DNA of 41,023 bases, taken from assembly GCA_938003745.1 (NCBI GenBank), contig CALKXS010000076.1, forward strand, positions 1 through 41,023. Direction: 5' to 3'. The notes under the pieces are model-generated. The model was not told the origin of the DNA, did no database searches, and saw only the letters and a program-made list of their open reading frames with translations. The position numbers were made by a program, and so were the translations under genes. Below are positions 26,614 to 37,763 of this stretch, piece after piece. Each line of letters begins with the position of its first letter. Position 1 is the first letter of the stretch. Origin of the DNA: an uncultured Algibacter sp. Its GTDB lineage: Bacteria > Bacteroidota > Bacteroidia > Flavobacteriales > Flavobacteriaceae.

Positions 26614-28344
26614 TTAATTAATATTTTGATTGTTTAATATCTCACTCTGTGGTAAAGGGAAATAACCAAGATCATTTGCGGCCCATGCTTCTGCTGCCTC
26701 AGTATATTCAGTAAACTCACTCGCACCTGAAGCTTCTTGAAGTAAACTTTTATTTCTTCTAGCTGTACTTCCGTTAGTTCTTGTGTAAGTATAGTTTACT
26801 AAACTAAAGACTCTTGTACTTAGATCTTCAAACCTTTGTTTTGTAACACCCCACCTTCTCAAATCAATGAATCTAGTTGAAAAACCTTCCATTGATAATT
26901 CTAAAGGATATTCTTTAAACATAAGATGATTCATTAAACTAGTTTCATCATATGCTATACCATCAAAATCATGCGCGGAACCATCTGAAATGCCTAATAA
27001 TTGCAATCCCCATCTTTTACGAATCTCATTAATAGCTTTTATTGCTTCTGGCACATCTCCAGTTTGAGCTAAACATTCAGCATACATTAAATACACACCG
27101 CTTAATCTATTAACTACCACATTTCTACCAGATTCCCATGGAGTTGTGTTAGTTGCAGACTCTGTAGTTACAACAGAATTATTTGTATACTTCTTAAAGA
27201 ATGAAAATCTAGTACTTCCAAAAGAAGTAACCTGTGGTGCTGTAAACCCATAATAAGGAGTAATTTCATCATTCACAACAGCAATACTTTGTGAAGCTCT
27301 CATTGAGATAGGTCTTAATTCTCCATCTACAGTATTCCTAGGGTCTTGTGTATCTATTTCTTCTGTAGAATACTCATAAGTTAACCAAGCAGATGGTAAC
27401 AACCATCCTTGACCACCTATACCTTCTTTAGTCTCTGCATTTCTTCCATTTGGTCCCATTCTTCTAGCTAATCTATTTTGAAATGAGTTTTCATCAAAAA
27501 AGCCATCCTCAGGTTGTTTATCATCTGCATAATTAATTTCAAAAATTGATTCTGAACTAAATTCATTAGCATTAGTAAACATAACGGACGCATCTTGCTC
27601 TAACGACAAACCATAAGCTGAGTTATTTATAACATCTTCAAAATAAGTCTCTGCTATATCATATTCTCCTTCATATAAATGACTTGTACCTAAAATCGTT
27701 GCCGCTACGGCTGCATCAACTCTTGATACCAGCTCTCCTTGTTCAGGTAAATTATCATAGGCATATTCTAAATCAGCTCTAAAAAAAGCTAAAACTTCAG
27801 CAGAAGTAGATAATGGTTTTGAAAAATCTTGTATACTAACAGGAACTTCATCTCTAATAATAATGCTCCCATTATTAAAAGTAGAATGTAAATAAAAATG
27901 CATAAGTCCTCTAAAAAAGCGAGCTTCTGCCATTTGTCTAGTCCAACGATCTTGAGCTTTAAAATCTTCATTCATACCATTTAACCCTTCTATAACTTGG
28001 TTAGCTCTAAATATAACTTGATATTTAGAATCCCACCTATCACTTAAGGCTCTAACATCAGACGTTAGTCTTTGCTGGTACCATACTAAATATTGACCTG
28101 TTGGTCTTGTTCTTTGCCCAGGATAAGCAATATCTGTACGTAAAAACTCTTCTTCAATACCAATAACATATTGATGTAACATCGCAGAATAAACAGAAGT
28201 TAAATTAGCTTCTGAATCGTTTAAATTTTGCCAGTAAGTATCTGACGAAAGAAAATTCGGATTAGTTTCTTCCAAATATTCATTACATGATTGTATCATT
28301 CCTAAAAAGAATAAAACAACTAAACTATATGCATATTTTTTCAT
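26614..28344 (-). CDS. RagB/SusD family nutrient-uptake lipoprotein
   Basis: The outer-membrane lipoprotein that forms a lid on the SusC channel and binds glycan. The 576 residues begin with a signal peptide and lipobox MIQSC (Cys20), then NEYLEETNPNFLSSDTYW, typical of SusD. TPR-like helices follow (RANQVIEGLN, then WTRQMAEARFFRGLMHF). The C-terminal SusD domain includes RLSGVYLMYAECLAQTG, AIKAINEIRKRWG and FIDLRRWG. It lies 14 nt downstream of susC and is clearly co-transcribed with it. The substrate should be an oligosaccharide matching the neighbouring GH110 and sulfatase enzymes. Confidence 0.95.
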   Translation of the reverse strand: MKKYAYSLVVLFFLGMIQSCNEYLEETNPNFLSSDTYWQNLNDSEANLTSVYSAMLHQYVIGIEEEFLRTDIAYPGQRTRPTGQYLVWYQQRLTSDVRALSDRWDSKYQVIFRANQVIEGLNGMNEDFKAQDRWTRQMAEARFFRGLMHFYLHSTFNNGSIIIRDEVPVSIQDFSKPLSTSAEVLAFFRADLEYAYDNLPEQGELVSRVDAAVAATILGTSHLYEGEYDIAETYFEDVINNSAYGLSLEQDASVMFTNANEFSSESIFEINYADDKQPEDGFFDENSFQNRLARRMGPNGRNAETKEGIGGQGWLLPSAWLTYEYSTEEIDTQDPRNTVDGELRPISMRASQSIAVVNDEITPYYGFTAPQVTSFGSTRFSFFKKYTNNSVVTTESATNTTPWESGRNVVVNRLSGVYLMYAECLAQTGDVPEAIKAINEIRKRWGLQLLGISDGSAHDFDGIAYDETSLMNHLMFKEYPLELSMEGFSTRFIDLRRWGVTKQRFEDLSTRVFSLVNYTYTRTNGSTARRNKSLLQEASGASEFTEYTEAAEAWAANDLGYFPLPQSEILNNQNIN

Positions 28345-28358
28345 ATTACTATTATTTT

Positions 28359-31300
28359 TTAAAATTCTAGATTAAATCCTATTGAATATAATGACGTTAA
28401 AGGAAATCTTGCCAAATCAATTCCTCTTCTTGTTACATTACCTCCTACTTCAGGATCATATCCATCATACCCTGTAATGGTTATAGGATTTTGAGCTGAT
28501 AAATATAAACGCGCCTTTGCCATACCTATTTTAGAAGTAACATCCTTTGGTAACGTATAACCAAGTGATATTAATTTAAGTCTAAGATAGTCTCCACTTT
28601 CTACCCACAAATCTGAATCTCCATTGTAATTTGGATGTCTAGCAGCTCTATCTACATAAAAAGGAATATTAGATGTTGGATTGTTAGGTGTCCACATATT
28701 TACTAAGTCTTTATGTCTAGCTCTTGCAGTCGCATCCGCTTTGGTTCCATTAATAATTTCAGACCCAACTGATGCATACCAGTTCATTGTTAAATCAAAA
28801 CTTTTATATCTCCAGCCTATATTAAATCCAAACTCATACTCTGGCAATCCACTACCAGAATACACTCTATCATTATCATCAATAACATTATCACCTGCAT
28901 CAGGAATACCATCATTATCAGTGTCTACTGTTAACTGATCTATATACTTCAAGTCACCTAATTGAGCATTATTATCAATAAGTTTATAATCATCTAATTC
29001 TTCTTGAGTTTGTATAACACCGTCAGTCTTTTTAAGCCAATACGCTCCAGCTTCTCTTCCAACTGTAAAAACAGTTACAGGTGCACCTAATACATTTGAG
29101 TTTGGATTAAAAATTAAAGAATTACCATCAGACATTTTTGTGATTTCATTCTCATTTTTTGTAAAAGTGACTCCTAAATTAAATTTACTAACTCCTATAC
29201 TCCCTCTATATTGGGCAGCAAGCTCAAGACCTTTGTTAGTCATATTACCAACATTTAATGTAACGTTTTGTGGACCACCTCTAACAACACCTGCAGAACC
29301 TGGTAAACGAATAGGAAATAACATATCTTCTTTTTTCGTTACATAATAATCTGCAGAAAGCGTAAATTTATTTTTAAAGAAACCTAAATCTATACCAATA
29401 TTATTAGATACTGATGTTTCCCATTTCACATTGGGGTTTGAATACTCAATAACACCAGAACCTAATGAAATTACACCGTCATTAGGATCAAAAATGTAAT
29501 CTAACTCTTGAGCTATAGAAGATGAAAAAACATAATCATTAAAACTATCATTACCAGCAGTACCTCTACTTGCTCTAATTTTAAAATTATTAACTGTTCC
29601 TTTTATTGAACTCCAAAACCCTTCACTTGAAACATTCCAAGCAGCAGAAATTGAAGGAAAAGTACCCCATCTAAAGTCTTGTCCAAATTTACTTGAACCA
29701 TCACGTCTTACAAATCCAGATAATAAATATCTACCTTTGTAGTTATACTGTAATCTACCTAAGAAACCTACATTTTTTCTGATATAGTTAATACCAGAAT
29801 CTGCAGATTGATCTTGTGTAGCCCCATTTATTACTTCTACTTGATTATTATTAACACCATTACGAGCAGTAGTGAATGATTCAAAAGTACGTTCATCAAA
29901 AGAAGCACTTGCAACAGCATTAAAACTATGTCCTCCAATTTTTTTTCTATAAGTGAAAAAGCCATCTAAACTAAACACATTTTGTCTAGAAGCAAAAGCA
30001 GAAACGCCACTTTTTACAGGGTCAACTTCAGTTACTTCTGATTCTATATCAAGAAGTTCAAATCTTGGTCTAAAAATATTTCTTATTGAATTGGTTACAT
30101 TTGTTCCTAGCCTAGATGTAAAATCTAAATCTTTTGTAATTTTTCTTGTTACACTTAAACTTACATTAATCTTATCAATTCTTTGATTATCTCTACGTTT
30201 AAGATTTTGTGCCAGTGTATTTAATGGTGTTGTCACACTTCCATTACCTTCATCTGATAAAAGCACATCTGAATCTAAATCAATTAAAGGAAAATATGGC
30301 TTATAACGAATCGCATTTGTTATTAAACCTGTCGTAGCACGAGTTCTTTCTTCCAATATAAAACCTATACTTGTATTTATTTTCCAATTATCAGTATTAT
30401 ACGTTGTAGTTGCTCTACCATTATATCTTTTAAATCCTGAACCAATTAGTACTCCATCTATATCTATTAATCCTCCAGAAACATTGTATGTGAACCCTTT
30501 ATTTCCTCCAGACACTCTTAAATTATAAGACTCACTTTGAGCATCATCAACAAGTACTAAATCTGTGAAATCATTGTCGTTAGTTAGCCATTCTGCTCTA
30601 TTTGGTCCAGGAGCAAATGCTGTTAAACCTAGATCTAATAAATAATCGGTCCGCTCTGTTTCAAAGTACAGTTGATCCTGTGTATTCATTAACGGTAAAC
30701 TTTGTTGAAGACGTTGTACACCATATGAATGATCAAAACCTACTACCATCCTTCCTTCTTTTCCACGCTTAGTTGTAATTAATATTACACCGGCAGAACC
30801 TCTAGTCCCATAAACAGCAGCAGAAGCAGCATCTTTTAATACATCTATTGTTTCAATTTCATTACTACTTAAACGTGGATCTCCTTCTTGAGGAATACCA
30901 TCAACTACAAAAAGTGGTGTATTTGAGCCAGATAGTGAAGTAATACCACGAATTTGAATATTTGACTGCTCCCCTGGTTCTCCAGAATTTGCAGTAATAT
31001 TCACCCCAGCAATTTGTCCTTGCATTGCTGATGCTACATCTGGAGTTACAAATTGCTCTATAGCATCAGATTTAATTTGAGAAACAGCTCCTGTAATTTC
31101 TTTCTTTTTTACAGTACCGTAACCAACAACAACAACTTCTTCCAAATCTTCTAAGCTTTCTTCTAAAGCAACATTTATTATTGAATTCTTCACAGTTACA
31201 GATAAATCTTGCATTCCTAAATAACTAAATTGAAGTACATCTCCAACTTTAGCCTTTATAGAATAGTTTCCATCAAAATCTGATATAGCACCAGTACTAG

Positions 31301-31478
31301 TTTCTTTAACAAGCACAGCAGCCCCAGGAATAGGCAATCCATCTACTTCTCCTTTAATGACACCTTGTATTGTCATGTTTTGTGCAGTTAAACTTGCACA
31401 AAAACTAAGCGAAACAAGTAAAGTAAGTAACAAATACTTCAAACTCGTTTCTCTTTTTAATTTTCGTTTTAATTTCAT
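28359..31478 (-). CDS. SusC/RagA family TonB-linked outer membrane transporter
   Basis: A 1039-residue beta-barrel that imports oligosaccharides using TonB energy. Signal peptide residues 1-33 end in LTAQ. Next come a carboxypeptidase-regulatory-like domain (about 36-107), the conserved VVVVGYGT segment (115-122) and the plug (ITGAVSQIKSDAIEQF through VLKDAASAAVYGTRGSAGVI). The barrel ends in FPLTSLYSIGFNLEF with the terminal Phe needed for BAM assembly. It is the first gene of the susC-susD-lipoprotein operon. No SusR, hybrid two-component, AraC or ECF sigma/anti-sigma gene lies nearby, so its regulator is outside the window or the locus has lost it. Confidence 0.96.
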   Translation of the reverse strand: MKLKRKLKRETSLKYLLLTLLVSLSFCASLTAQNMTIQGVIKGEVDGLPIPGAAVLVKETSTGAISDFDGNYSIKAKVGDVLQFSYLGMQDLSVTVKNSIINVALEESLEDLEEVVVVGYGTVKKKEITGAVSQIKSDAIEQFVTPDVASAMQGQIAGVNITANSGEPGEQSNIQIRGITSLSGSNTPLFVVDGIPQEGDPRLSSNEIETIDVLKDAASAAVYGTRGSAGVILITTKRGKEGRMVVGFDHSYGVQRLQQSLPLMNTQDQLYFETERTDYLLDLGLTAFAPGPNRAEWLTNDNDFTDLVLVDDAQSESYNLRVSGGNKGFTYNVSGGLIDIDGVLIGSGFKRYNGRATTTYNTDNWKINTSIGFILEERTRATTGLITNAIRYKPYFPLIDLDSDVLLSDEGNGSVTTPLNTLAQNLKRRDNQRIDKINVSLSVTRKITKDLDFTSRLGTNVTNSIRNIFRPRFELLDIESEVTEVDPVKSGVSAFASRQNVFSLDGFFTYRKKIGGHSFNAVASASFDERTFESFTTARNGVNNNQVEVINGATQDQSADSGINYIRKNVGFLGRLQYNYKGRYLLSGFVRRDGSSKFGQDFRWGTFPSISAAWNVSSEGFWSSIKGTVNNFKIRASRGTAGNDSFNDYVFSSSIAQELDYIFDPNDGVISLGSGVIEYSNPNVKWETSVSNNIGIDLGFFKNKFTLSADYYVTKKEDMLFPIRLPGSAGVVRGGPQNVTLNVGNMTNKGLELAAQYRGSIGVSKFNLGVTFTKNENEITKMSDGNSLIFNPNSNVLGAPVTVFTVGREAGAYWLKKTDGVIQTQEELDDYKLIDNNAQLGDLKYIDQLTVDTDNDGIPDAGDNVIDDNDRVYSGSGLPEYEFGFNIGWRYKSFDLTMNWYASVGSEIINGTKADATARARHKDLVNMWTPNNPTSNIPFYVDRAARHPNYNGDSDLWVESGDYLRLKLISLGYTLPKDVTSKIGMAKARLYLSAQNPITITGYDGYDPEVGGNVTRRGIDLARFPLTSLYSIGFNLEF

Positions 31479-31631
31479 TTAATTTAATTTAGTTAATATA
31501 ATTTTCAATTACATAGCTCAAAAACATTATTATGTAGTTAGCAATTAGAATGTTTATTTGAGAATAAAAAGTTTAATTTATTGTTTAGTTTTTTACATAT
31601 AATTTATTCGAATTTTAGATTAGTATTAAGT

Positions 31632-33470
31632 TTATCTGTTTTTTAATATTGTATTCGCTTTTACTAAATATGTATTACCTTTAAAAAGAATATTTTTAGA
31701 TGTCTTTATTTTTATAGTAGGATTATTGGAATTAAGCATAGGAAACATTCCTGAATTGGTTATTATATTTCCTGATATCTTTAAAGTATCAGTATTTGTT
31801 ATCTCTAATATTAAATTATCAAACTGGTTAAAAGTATTATTGCTTATTTATATATTTTTAAAAGCAATGTTTTCATTATCATCATCTGTTACAAAACGTA
31901 TAACACCTTTATTGAAATCACTATGTTGACTATCTTGAAATGTATTACCTGTTATAACTAAGTTAGTAGCATTTCCAGATTCAAACCAATGTTCACTTTC
32001 TACTGGAACCAAGATCACTTCCATCTATGTGCTTAAAAAATTATTTCTAATTATGGTTTTATTTGGATTTGATGTAAGTAAACCTCTAGCTCTATTACTA
32101 CTTATAGTGGAGTTTTCTACTAAAAGATATGGATAACCATCTAGGTTTTCAATAAGGTCTCCAGCTTTAACTTCAGAAGGAAGTTTTTCATTAAATTTTA
32201 TTATATGATAGCCTCCATTTAATTTTTTAACCTCTTTTATTCTTAAGTTATTATATGAAAAAAAAAATCTACTTAATCGTACTAATTCTATCGCATCACC
32301 TTTAACACCAATCTGAAACCCTTGTTGTTGGGAATGCCTCATCTTAATTCCTAAGCTATATTCGTCCAAAATATCAACAACTTCTTGGTAAGCACCATGA
32401 ACATTTGTTGCATCATCCAATTGATTTTTAAAAACACAATTTTTTAATTGTACTTTACCCATACAACCAACAAAGTGTGTTGCATCAGCAGAAGTAGAAA
32501 CCATACGTCCTTTCGATGTTGTTACATTAAACGAATCTAAAATAAGATCTAAAGAATTATCAGCAACTAACCCCATACCACCAGAGCGATGCACGTTTAC
32601 ATTACTTCCATTAAATACCGATGTATGTGTTACTCGTAAAGCAGGAGCTATTCTATTAATACTTTGACCTCCTTTATTTGTAAGTACCATACCTATAGTT
32701 GGTAATTTCTTTTTGGTATAACCATGAAACTGAATTAAACCAAGCTTTAATTGTTCAATTCTTAATGTGTTTTCAAATCCTATTATTTTCTGAATTTTAA
32801 ATCGCTTGTCAGTCTTGTATATATATTTATTTTTAACTGCTGATTTTTTTCCATTAGCAATATCTGCGTAAGCTTCAGTATTAAAAGCAATAGCCTTTCT
32901 TACAGGATCATATAATATTGTTTGACCTAACCTATGCTCATAATATTCTTTAACAAATACAATTTGCCCATTTCTTATTTCATAAAGGTAGTCTTCAGAT
33001 ATTTGTAAATCAAATGTTTTACTCTTCTTATCACGACAATCTACAGTAACATTCTTAACTGATATATTCTTAGAATTATAAATTAAAAAAGGAATTATTC
33101 TTTCATAAAAAATAAATGTAGAATCTTGATCATTTATAGTTAAATCGCTGAAGTTAAAAATAGGAAAAGTAGTCCTCACCATAACATCATCATGGTTAGA
33201 TATATAGCAAAACATTTCTAAAGTCTTGTCTGGATAAAAATGATAAGTATCTTTTCCAAATTTAATTTCTGAAATTGGCTTATCTACAGCTTCTAGTGCA
33301 TGCTCTAATACTTTAGAGGTTTCCTCACCTGATATACTTGTATTAAATGCAACGGTACTTTTAACATTATCATTTTTTTTAAAAAAGCAACTAAAACTTA
33401 AGAAAATTAATAATAATAATATAAAACCACTTAATACCCTAAAGGGATATTTAAATTTACTTTTAGACAC
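31632..33470 (-). pseudogene. GH110-type alpha-1,3-galactosidase paralogue with two in-frame stops
   Basis: One continuous frame of 613 codons is interrupted by TAG at 32025-32027 and TAA at 31848-31850. The first stop leaves 481 residues. The active-site region is intact (SADATHFVGC with Asp329; QLDDATNVHGAY with Asp352 and Asp353), as is HSQQQGF. Beyond the first stop the frame continues MEVILVPVES, ESGNATNLVITGNTF, IRFVTDDDNENIAFKN and, after the second stop, ISNNTFNQFDNLILE, to a stop at 31632. The full length matches the intact 602-residue GH110 at 21457. A hydrophobic N-terminus (residues 12-28) with Cys28 suggests export. The missing part is the last third of the beta-helix, so the truncated product is probably inactive. 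Confidence 0.85.
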
Positions 33471-33640
33471 GTACTTATAAAGATTATAGTTAGTGTAGTA
33501 AAAGTTGCTATTTAAAGAAGTTTTTTTGTGTATTCTAGTAAATAAAATGTGTTTACACGTAAATACATTTTGTAGGTTAAAAACTTTTTAATATAAGGAA
33601 TTCAGTTATAAATATGTATAAGACATACAATATTCAAACA

Positions 33641-33680
33641 AAAAAGCTCTATAGTAAATTATTACTACAGAGCTTTTAGT
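33641..33680 (-). terminator. Terminator of the gyrA-TPR operon
   Basis: AAAAGCTCT (33642-33650) pairs with AGAGCTTTT (33669-33677), extended inwards by TAGTAA with TTACTA, and has T-rich flanks. It lies about 27 nt after the stop of the TPR gene on the minus strand. Confidence 0.82.
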
Positions 33681-33706
33681 TTTAAATAATATATAATTTA
33701 TATAGT

Positions 33707-34942
33707 CTATTCCATTTTTGCCTTTAAAGCAATGTATTTATCAGTTTCTCCTAAAGCACTATATATATTCATTAATGTCGTAGCTGCACTTTCATTCTTA
33801 TCATCAATAGACAATGCCTTTTCTAACAAAGGAATAGCATTCTTTCTAATTACTTGACGTTGAGATCTTAATTCATCATATCTTTTATCATCTGCTTTAG
33901 AACTACCTAAACTATTCATCTCTTCCATTAGAGCTGAGTCATCATTTAAAATCAGTGCGGCAGAATTAATATACGCATTAACATAATTAGGATCTAATTC
34001 AATAGCCTTTGCATAATATTTTTTAGCAGCTTCAATATCTTTGGAATCTGCAGCAGTAACGCCTAAATTATATTGCAAATCTGGATTTTTAGGATCCATT
34101 TCTGTTGCCTTTTCAAGTAATCTTTTGAATTCTTTAGTATTACCTATTTTATAATAAAGGTTAGCTTCATTTAGCAATAAGGCTACATCATCTGGACTTT
34201 CAGCCCTTGCATCCTTATAAGCAGCAATTGCTTTTTCATTTTCACCTTCATTTTGATAAATAAGTGCTACATTTTTTACTATTTCAGCTTTCTTAGAATC
34301 AGTTTTCTCTTCTGTTGGCTTGATATGACTCTTTGCTTTTACAGAAACATTTCTTAGTTGCTTATTAGGAAAAGCTTCTTTCTTCTTCGTTTTCTTATTA
34401 ACTGCATAATATTTGGTTTCAATACCAGTATATCCTAATTTTTTTAGTTTACCATAAAATTTAAGTGCTCTTGGGTAATCTTTTACGGTTACTGCGCTTG
34501 CAGCTGCATAATAAAGATACACAGTATCCTTTTTATTCATATTATAAACACGTTCAAAATTACTTGAAGCTCTGTTATAATCTTTAGCTTCATAAGCATC
34601 ATTACCTTTCTTCAAAAAGCTATTTACCATATTCTGCTTTAATGCTTTAATTTCTTTACCATAAGCACCTTTTATTTTATTGATACTTTTTAAAGACTTC
34701 TCAACATCATCATTATTACCGGCTCCGTTTGCAAACAAAGCGACACCTTTTAAATAATTGAATTTAGTTTTAGTTTTTTCATCCATAGATCCTATTAAAG
34801 ATTCTACTTGAGTTAAAGCTGCTTTAGCTTCAGAAAAATTACTAGCTTTAATAGCCTTTTCAGCCATTTTTAATTCTTTCTTTTGTGCAAACGAAAATGT
34901 GCTAACAAAAAAGGCTAAAGCTATAATAGTTTGTTTTTTCAT
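33707..34942 (-). CDS. Exported tetratricopeptide repeat protein
   Basis: A 411-residue protein with signal peptide (MKKQTIIALAFFVSTFSFAQ), so it is periplasmic or surface-associated. TPR units are visible at about 108-172 (KKGNDAYEAKDYNRASSNFE, then AAASAVTVKDYPRALKFYG) and about 222-330 (VALIYQNEGENEKAIAAYKD, then LEKATEMDPKNPDLQYNLG, then AKKYYAKAIELDPNYVNAY), with a last unit near 370. TPRs serve as protein-binding scaffolds; the partner is unknown. It follows gyrA by 11 nt and shares its terminator, an arrangement common in Flavobacteriia. Confidence 0.9.
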   Translation of the reverse strand: MKKQTIIALAFFVSTFSFAQKKELKMAEKAIKASNFSEAKAALTQVESLIGSMDEKTKTKFNYLKGVALFANGAGNNDDVEKSLKSINKIKGAYGKEIKALKQNMVNSFLKKGNDAYEAKDYNRASSNFERVYNMNKKDTVYLYYAAASAVTVKDYPRALKFYGKLKKLGYTGIETKYYAVNKKTKKKEAFPNKQLRNVSVKAKSHIKPTEEKTDSKKAEIVKNVALIYQNEGENEKAIAAYKDARAESPDDVALLLNEANLYYKIGNTKEFKRLLEKATEMDPKNPDLQYNLGVTAADSKDIEAAKKYYAKAIELDPNYVNAYINSAALILNDDSALMEEMNSLGSSKADDKRYDELRSQRQVIRKNAIPLLEKALSIDDKNESAATTLMNIYSALGETDKYIALKAKME

Positions 34943-34953
34943 TTTAAATTATA

Positions 34954-37500
34954 TTAATTTTCAGAGTTATCTTCATTATTTGTATTATCAAGATTTATGC
35001 CATCATCAGAAAAACCAGTATTTTCAACACCCTCGTCCAATTCATCTTCGGCAACTTCATCTTCATCATGCATTACTTTTGCAACTGCTGCTATAGAATC
35101 TTTACCTTTCAAGTTTATTAACTTAACGCCTTGAGTTGCTCTACCCATAACTCTTAGATCTTTAACAGCCATACGAATAGCTATACCAGATTTATTGATA
35201 ATCATTAAATCATCATCATCAGTTACATTCTTAATAGATACCAAGTCACCAGTCTTATCTGTAATAGATATTGTTTTCACACCTTTACCACCTCGATTGG
35301 TCACTCTATAATCTTCAAGACTAGAACGTTTACCATAACCGTTTTCTGAAACTACAAGAATATTACTTTCCATGTCATTAACAGCAATCATACCTATAAC
35401 TTCATCCTTATCGTACTGTAAAGTAATGCCTCTAACACCAGAAGCTCCACGTCCCATTGGTCTTGTTTTTGCTTCTTCAAAACGAATAGCTTTACCAGAT
35501 TTAAGCGCCAACATTACTTGACTCTCACCTGTTGTTAATTTAGCTTCCAGTAACTCATCATTATCCTTAATAGTAATAGCATTAATACCATTAGTTCTTG
35601 GTCTAGAGTATTGTTCTAAAGATGTTTTCTTTACTTGACCATTTTTAGTAGCCATAATTACATAATGATTATTTATGTAATCTTCATCCTTTAAATCTTG
35701 AGTACAAATGAAAGCCATCACTTTATCATCTTGCTCAATATTTATTAAATTCTGAATTGCTCTACCTTTAGAAGTTTTACTTCCCTCTGGTATTTCATAA
35801 ACACGCATCCAGAAACATTTTCCTTTTTGAGTAAAGAACAACATATATTGGTGGTTTGTACCAACAAATAGATGCTCTAAAAAATCTTCATTACGAGTAG
35901 TCGATGCTTTTTGACCAACTCCACCTCTATTCTGAGTTTTATATTCTGTTAAAGATGTACGTTTAATATATCCTGCATGCGAAATAGTAATAACTACTTT
36001 TTCATTAGGAATCATATCTTCAATACTTAAATCCCCCCCCGCGTATTCAATTACGGATCTACGCTCATCACCATATTTATCTTTTACAGTAATTAATTCT
36101 TCCTTTATAATATCCATACGACGTTCTTTTCTGTCTAAGATATCTTTAAGGTCTATAATTGTTTTCATGATTTCATCATACTCAGCACGCAATTTATCTT
36201 GCTCTAAACCTGTAAGCTGGCGTAATCGCATTTCTACAATAGCTTTCGCTTGAATCTCTGAAAGCTCAAAACGCTTAATTAAGTTTACTCGTGCTTCATC
36301 TGCATTTTTAGATGCTCTAATAATAGCAATAACTTCATCAATGTTATCTGAAGCAATAATTAAACCTTCTAAAATATGAGCGCGTTCTTCTGCTTTACGT
36401 AATTCATATGTTGTTCGTCTTACAACGACTTCATGTCTATGTTCAACGAAATAGTGAATTAATTCTTTTAAATTTAACAACTGAGGTCTTCCGTTAACTA
36501 AAGCAATGTTATTTACGCTAAATGAAGATTGTAGCGCTGTGTACTTAAATAGTTTATTTAATACAATATTAGGTATAGCGTCACGTTTCAAAATGTAAAC
36601 AATTCGCATACCGTTTCTATCAGATTCATCACGAATAAGTGAAATACCTTCAAGTTTTTTATCATTAATCAAGTCTGCAGTTTTCTTAATCATATCTGCT
36701 TTATTCACTTGATATGGAATCTCATCAACTATGATACATTCGCGACCATTTACTTCTTCAATATTAGCTTTAGCACGCATAACAATACGACCTCTACCAG
36801 TGTGAAAAGCTTCCTTTACACCATCATAACCATAAATAGTTCCACCGGTTGGAAAATCTGGAGCCTTAACATGTGTAATTAACTCATCAATTTCTATATC
36901 GTTATTTTCAATGTAAGCAACAGTACCATTAATAACTTCTGTTAAGTTGTGAGGCGGCATATTTGTTGCCATACCTACTGCAATCCCAGAAGCTCCATTT
37001 ACTAAAAGTCCAGGAATACGTGTTGGTAAAACCGTTGGCTCTTTAAGTGTATCATCAAAATTTAATTTATGATCTACAGTTTCTTTTTCAATATCTGCCA
37101 ACATATCTTCCGATATTTTACGCATACGTGCTTCTGTATAACGCATTGCTGCAGGACTATCTCCATCTATAGAGCCAAAGTTACCTTGACCATCTACAAG
37201 CATATAACGCAAACTCCATTCTTGAGCCATACGCACCATAGCATCGTATACAGATGTATCACCATGTGGGTGATACTTACCTAAAACTTCTCCAACTATT
37301 CTTGCAGATTTTTTATGTGCCGAATTTGCTCTAATACCCAATTCATGCATACCATAAAGTACACGTCTATGAACAGGCTTTAAACCATCTCTTACATCTG
37401 GTAAAGCACGTGACACAATGACCGACATTGAATAATCAATGTAGGCGGATTTCATTTCATCTTCAATATTAATAGGGATCAACTTTTCTCCTTCTGCCAT
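34954..37500 (-). CDS. gyrA: DNA gyrase subunit A
   Basis: The DNA-cutting subunit of gyrase, which introduces negative supercoils. The 848 residues start [20 protein letters not shown]. The catalytic tyrosine is Tyr121 in AAMRYTEAR. The quinolone-resistance region reads [17 protein letters not shown]; the positions equivalent to E. coli Ser83 and Asp87 appear to be Ser83 and Asp86-87 region residues, with no clear resistance change. The C-terminal pinwheel carries the GyrA box as QNRGGVG rather than the classic QRRGGKG. The protein ends in an acidic tail ([13 protein letters not shown]). It is divergent from clpC. Confidence 0.97.
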   Translation of the reverse strand: MAEGEKLIPINIEDEMKSAYIDYSMSVIVSRALPDVRDGLKPVHRRVLYGMHELGIRANSAHKKSARIVGEVLGKYHPHGDTSVYDAMVRMAQEWSLRYMLVDGQGNFGSIDGDSPAAMRYTEARMRKISEDMLADIEKETVDHKLNFDDTLKEPTVLPTRIPGLLVNGASGIAVGMATNMPPHNLTEVINGTVAYIENNDIEIDELITHVKAPDFPTGGTIYGYDGVKEAFHTGRGRIVMRAKANIEEVNGRECIIVDEIPYQVNKADMIKKTADLINDKKLEGISLIRDESDRNGMRIVYILKRDAIPNIVLNKLFKYTALQSSFSVNNIALVNGRPQLLNLKELIHYFVEHRHEVVVRRTTYELRKAEERAHILEGLIIASDNIDEVIAIIRASKNADEARVNLIKRFELSEIQAKAIVEMRLRQLTGLEQDKLRAEYDEIMKTIIDLKDILDRKERRMDIIKEELITVKDKYGDERRSVIEYAGGDLSIEDMIPNEKVVITISHAGYIKRTSLTEYKTQNRGGVGQKASTTRNEDFLEHLFVGTNHQYMLFFTQKGKCFWMRVYEIPEGSKTSKGRAIQNLINIEQDDKVMAFICTQDLKDEDYINNHYVIMATKNGQVKKTSLEQYSRPRTNGINAITIKDNDELLEAKLTTGESQVMLALKSGKAIRFEEAKTRPMGRGASGVRGITLQYDKDEVIGMIAVNDMESNILVVSENGYGKRSSLEDYRVTNRGGKGVKTISITDKTGDLVSIKNVTDDDDLMIINKSGIAIRMAVKDLRVMGRATQGVKLINLKGKDSIAAVAKVMHDEDEVAEDELDEGVENTGFSDDGINLDNTNNEDNSEN

Positions 37501-37763
37501 ATATATTTATATTAATTATTTGTCAAAAATTCCAAACATGCTAATATAGTAATTTCCTCAATGAGGATAAATGATTTGCAACTGTTTTTTGATGACATTT
37601 ATTAACAATTTCAATACCCTTTTTAGTTAATAAGTATGCCTACCGAAATTTTGATTTTATAAAGTTTTTTTTGTCAATTAGCAATTTATCATTTAATTTA
37701 AGGAATAGTTTTTGCCTTAAGTAAAATGTTTTAGTATTTTTAATGCAGAAAGAACCCAAATTT

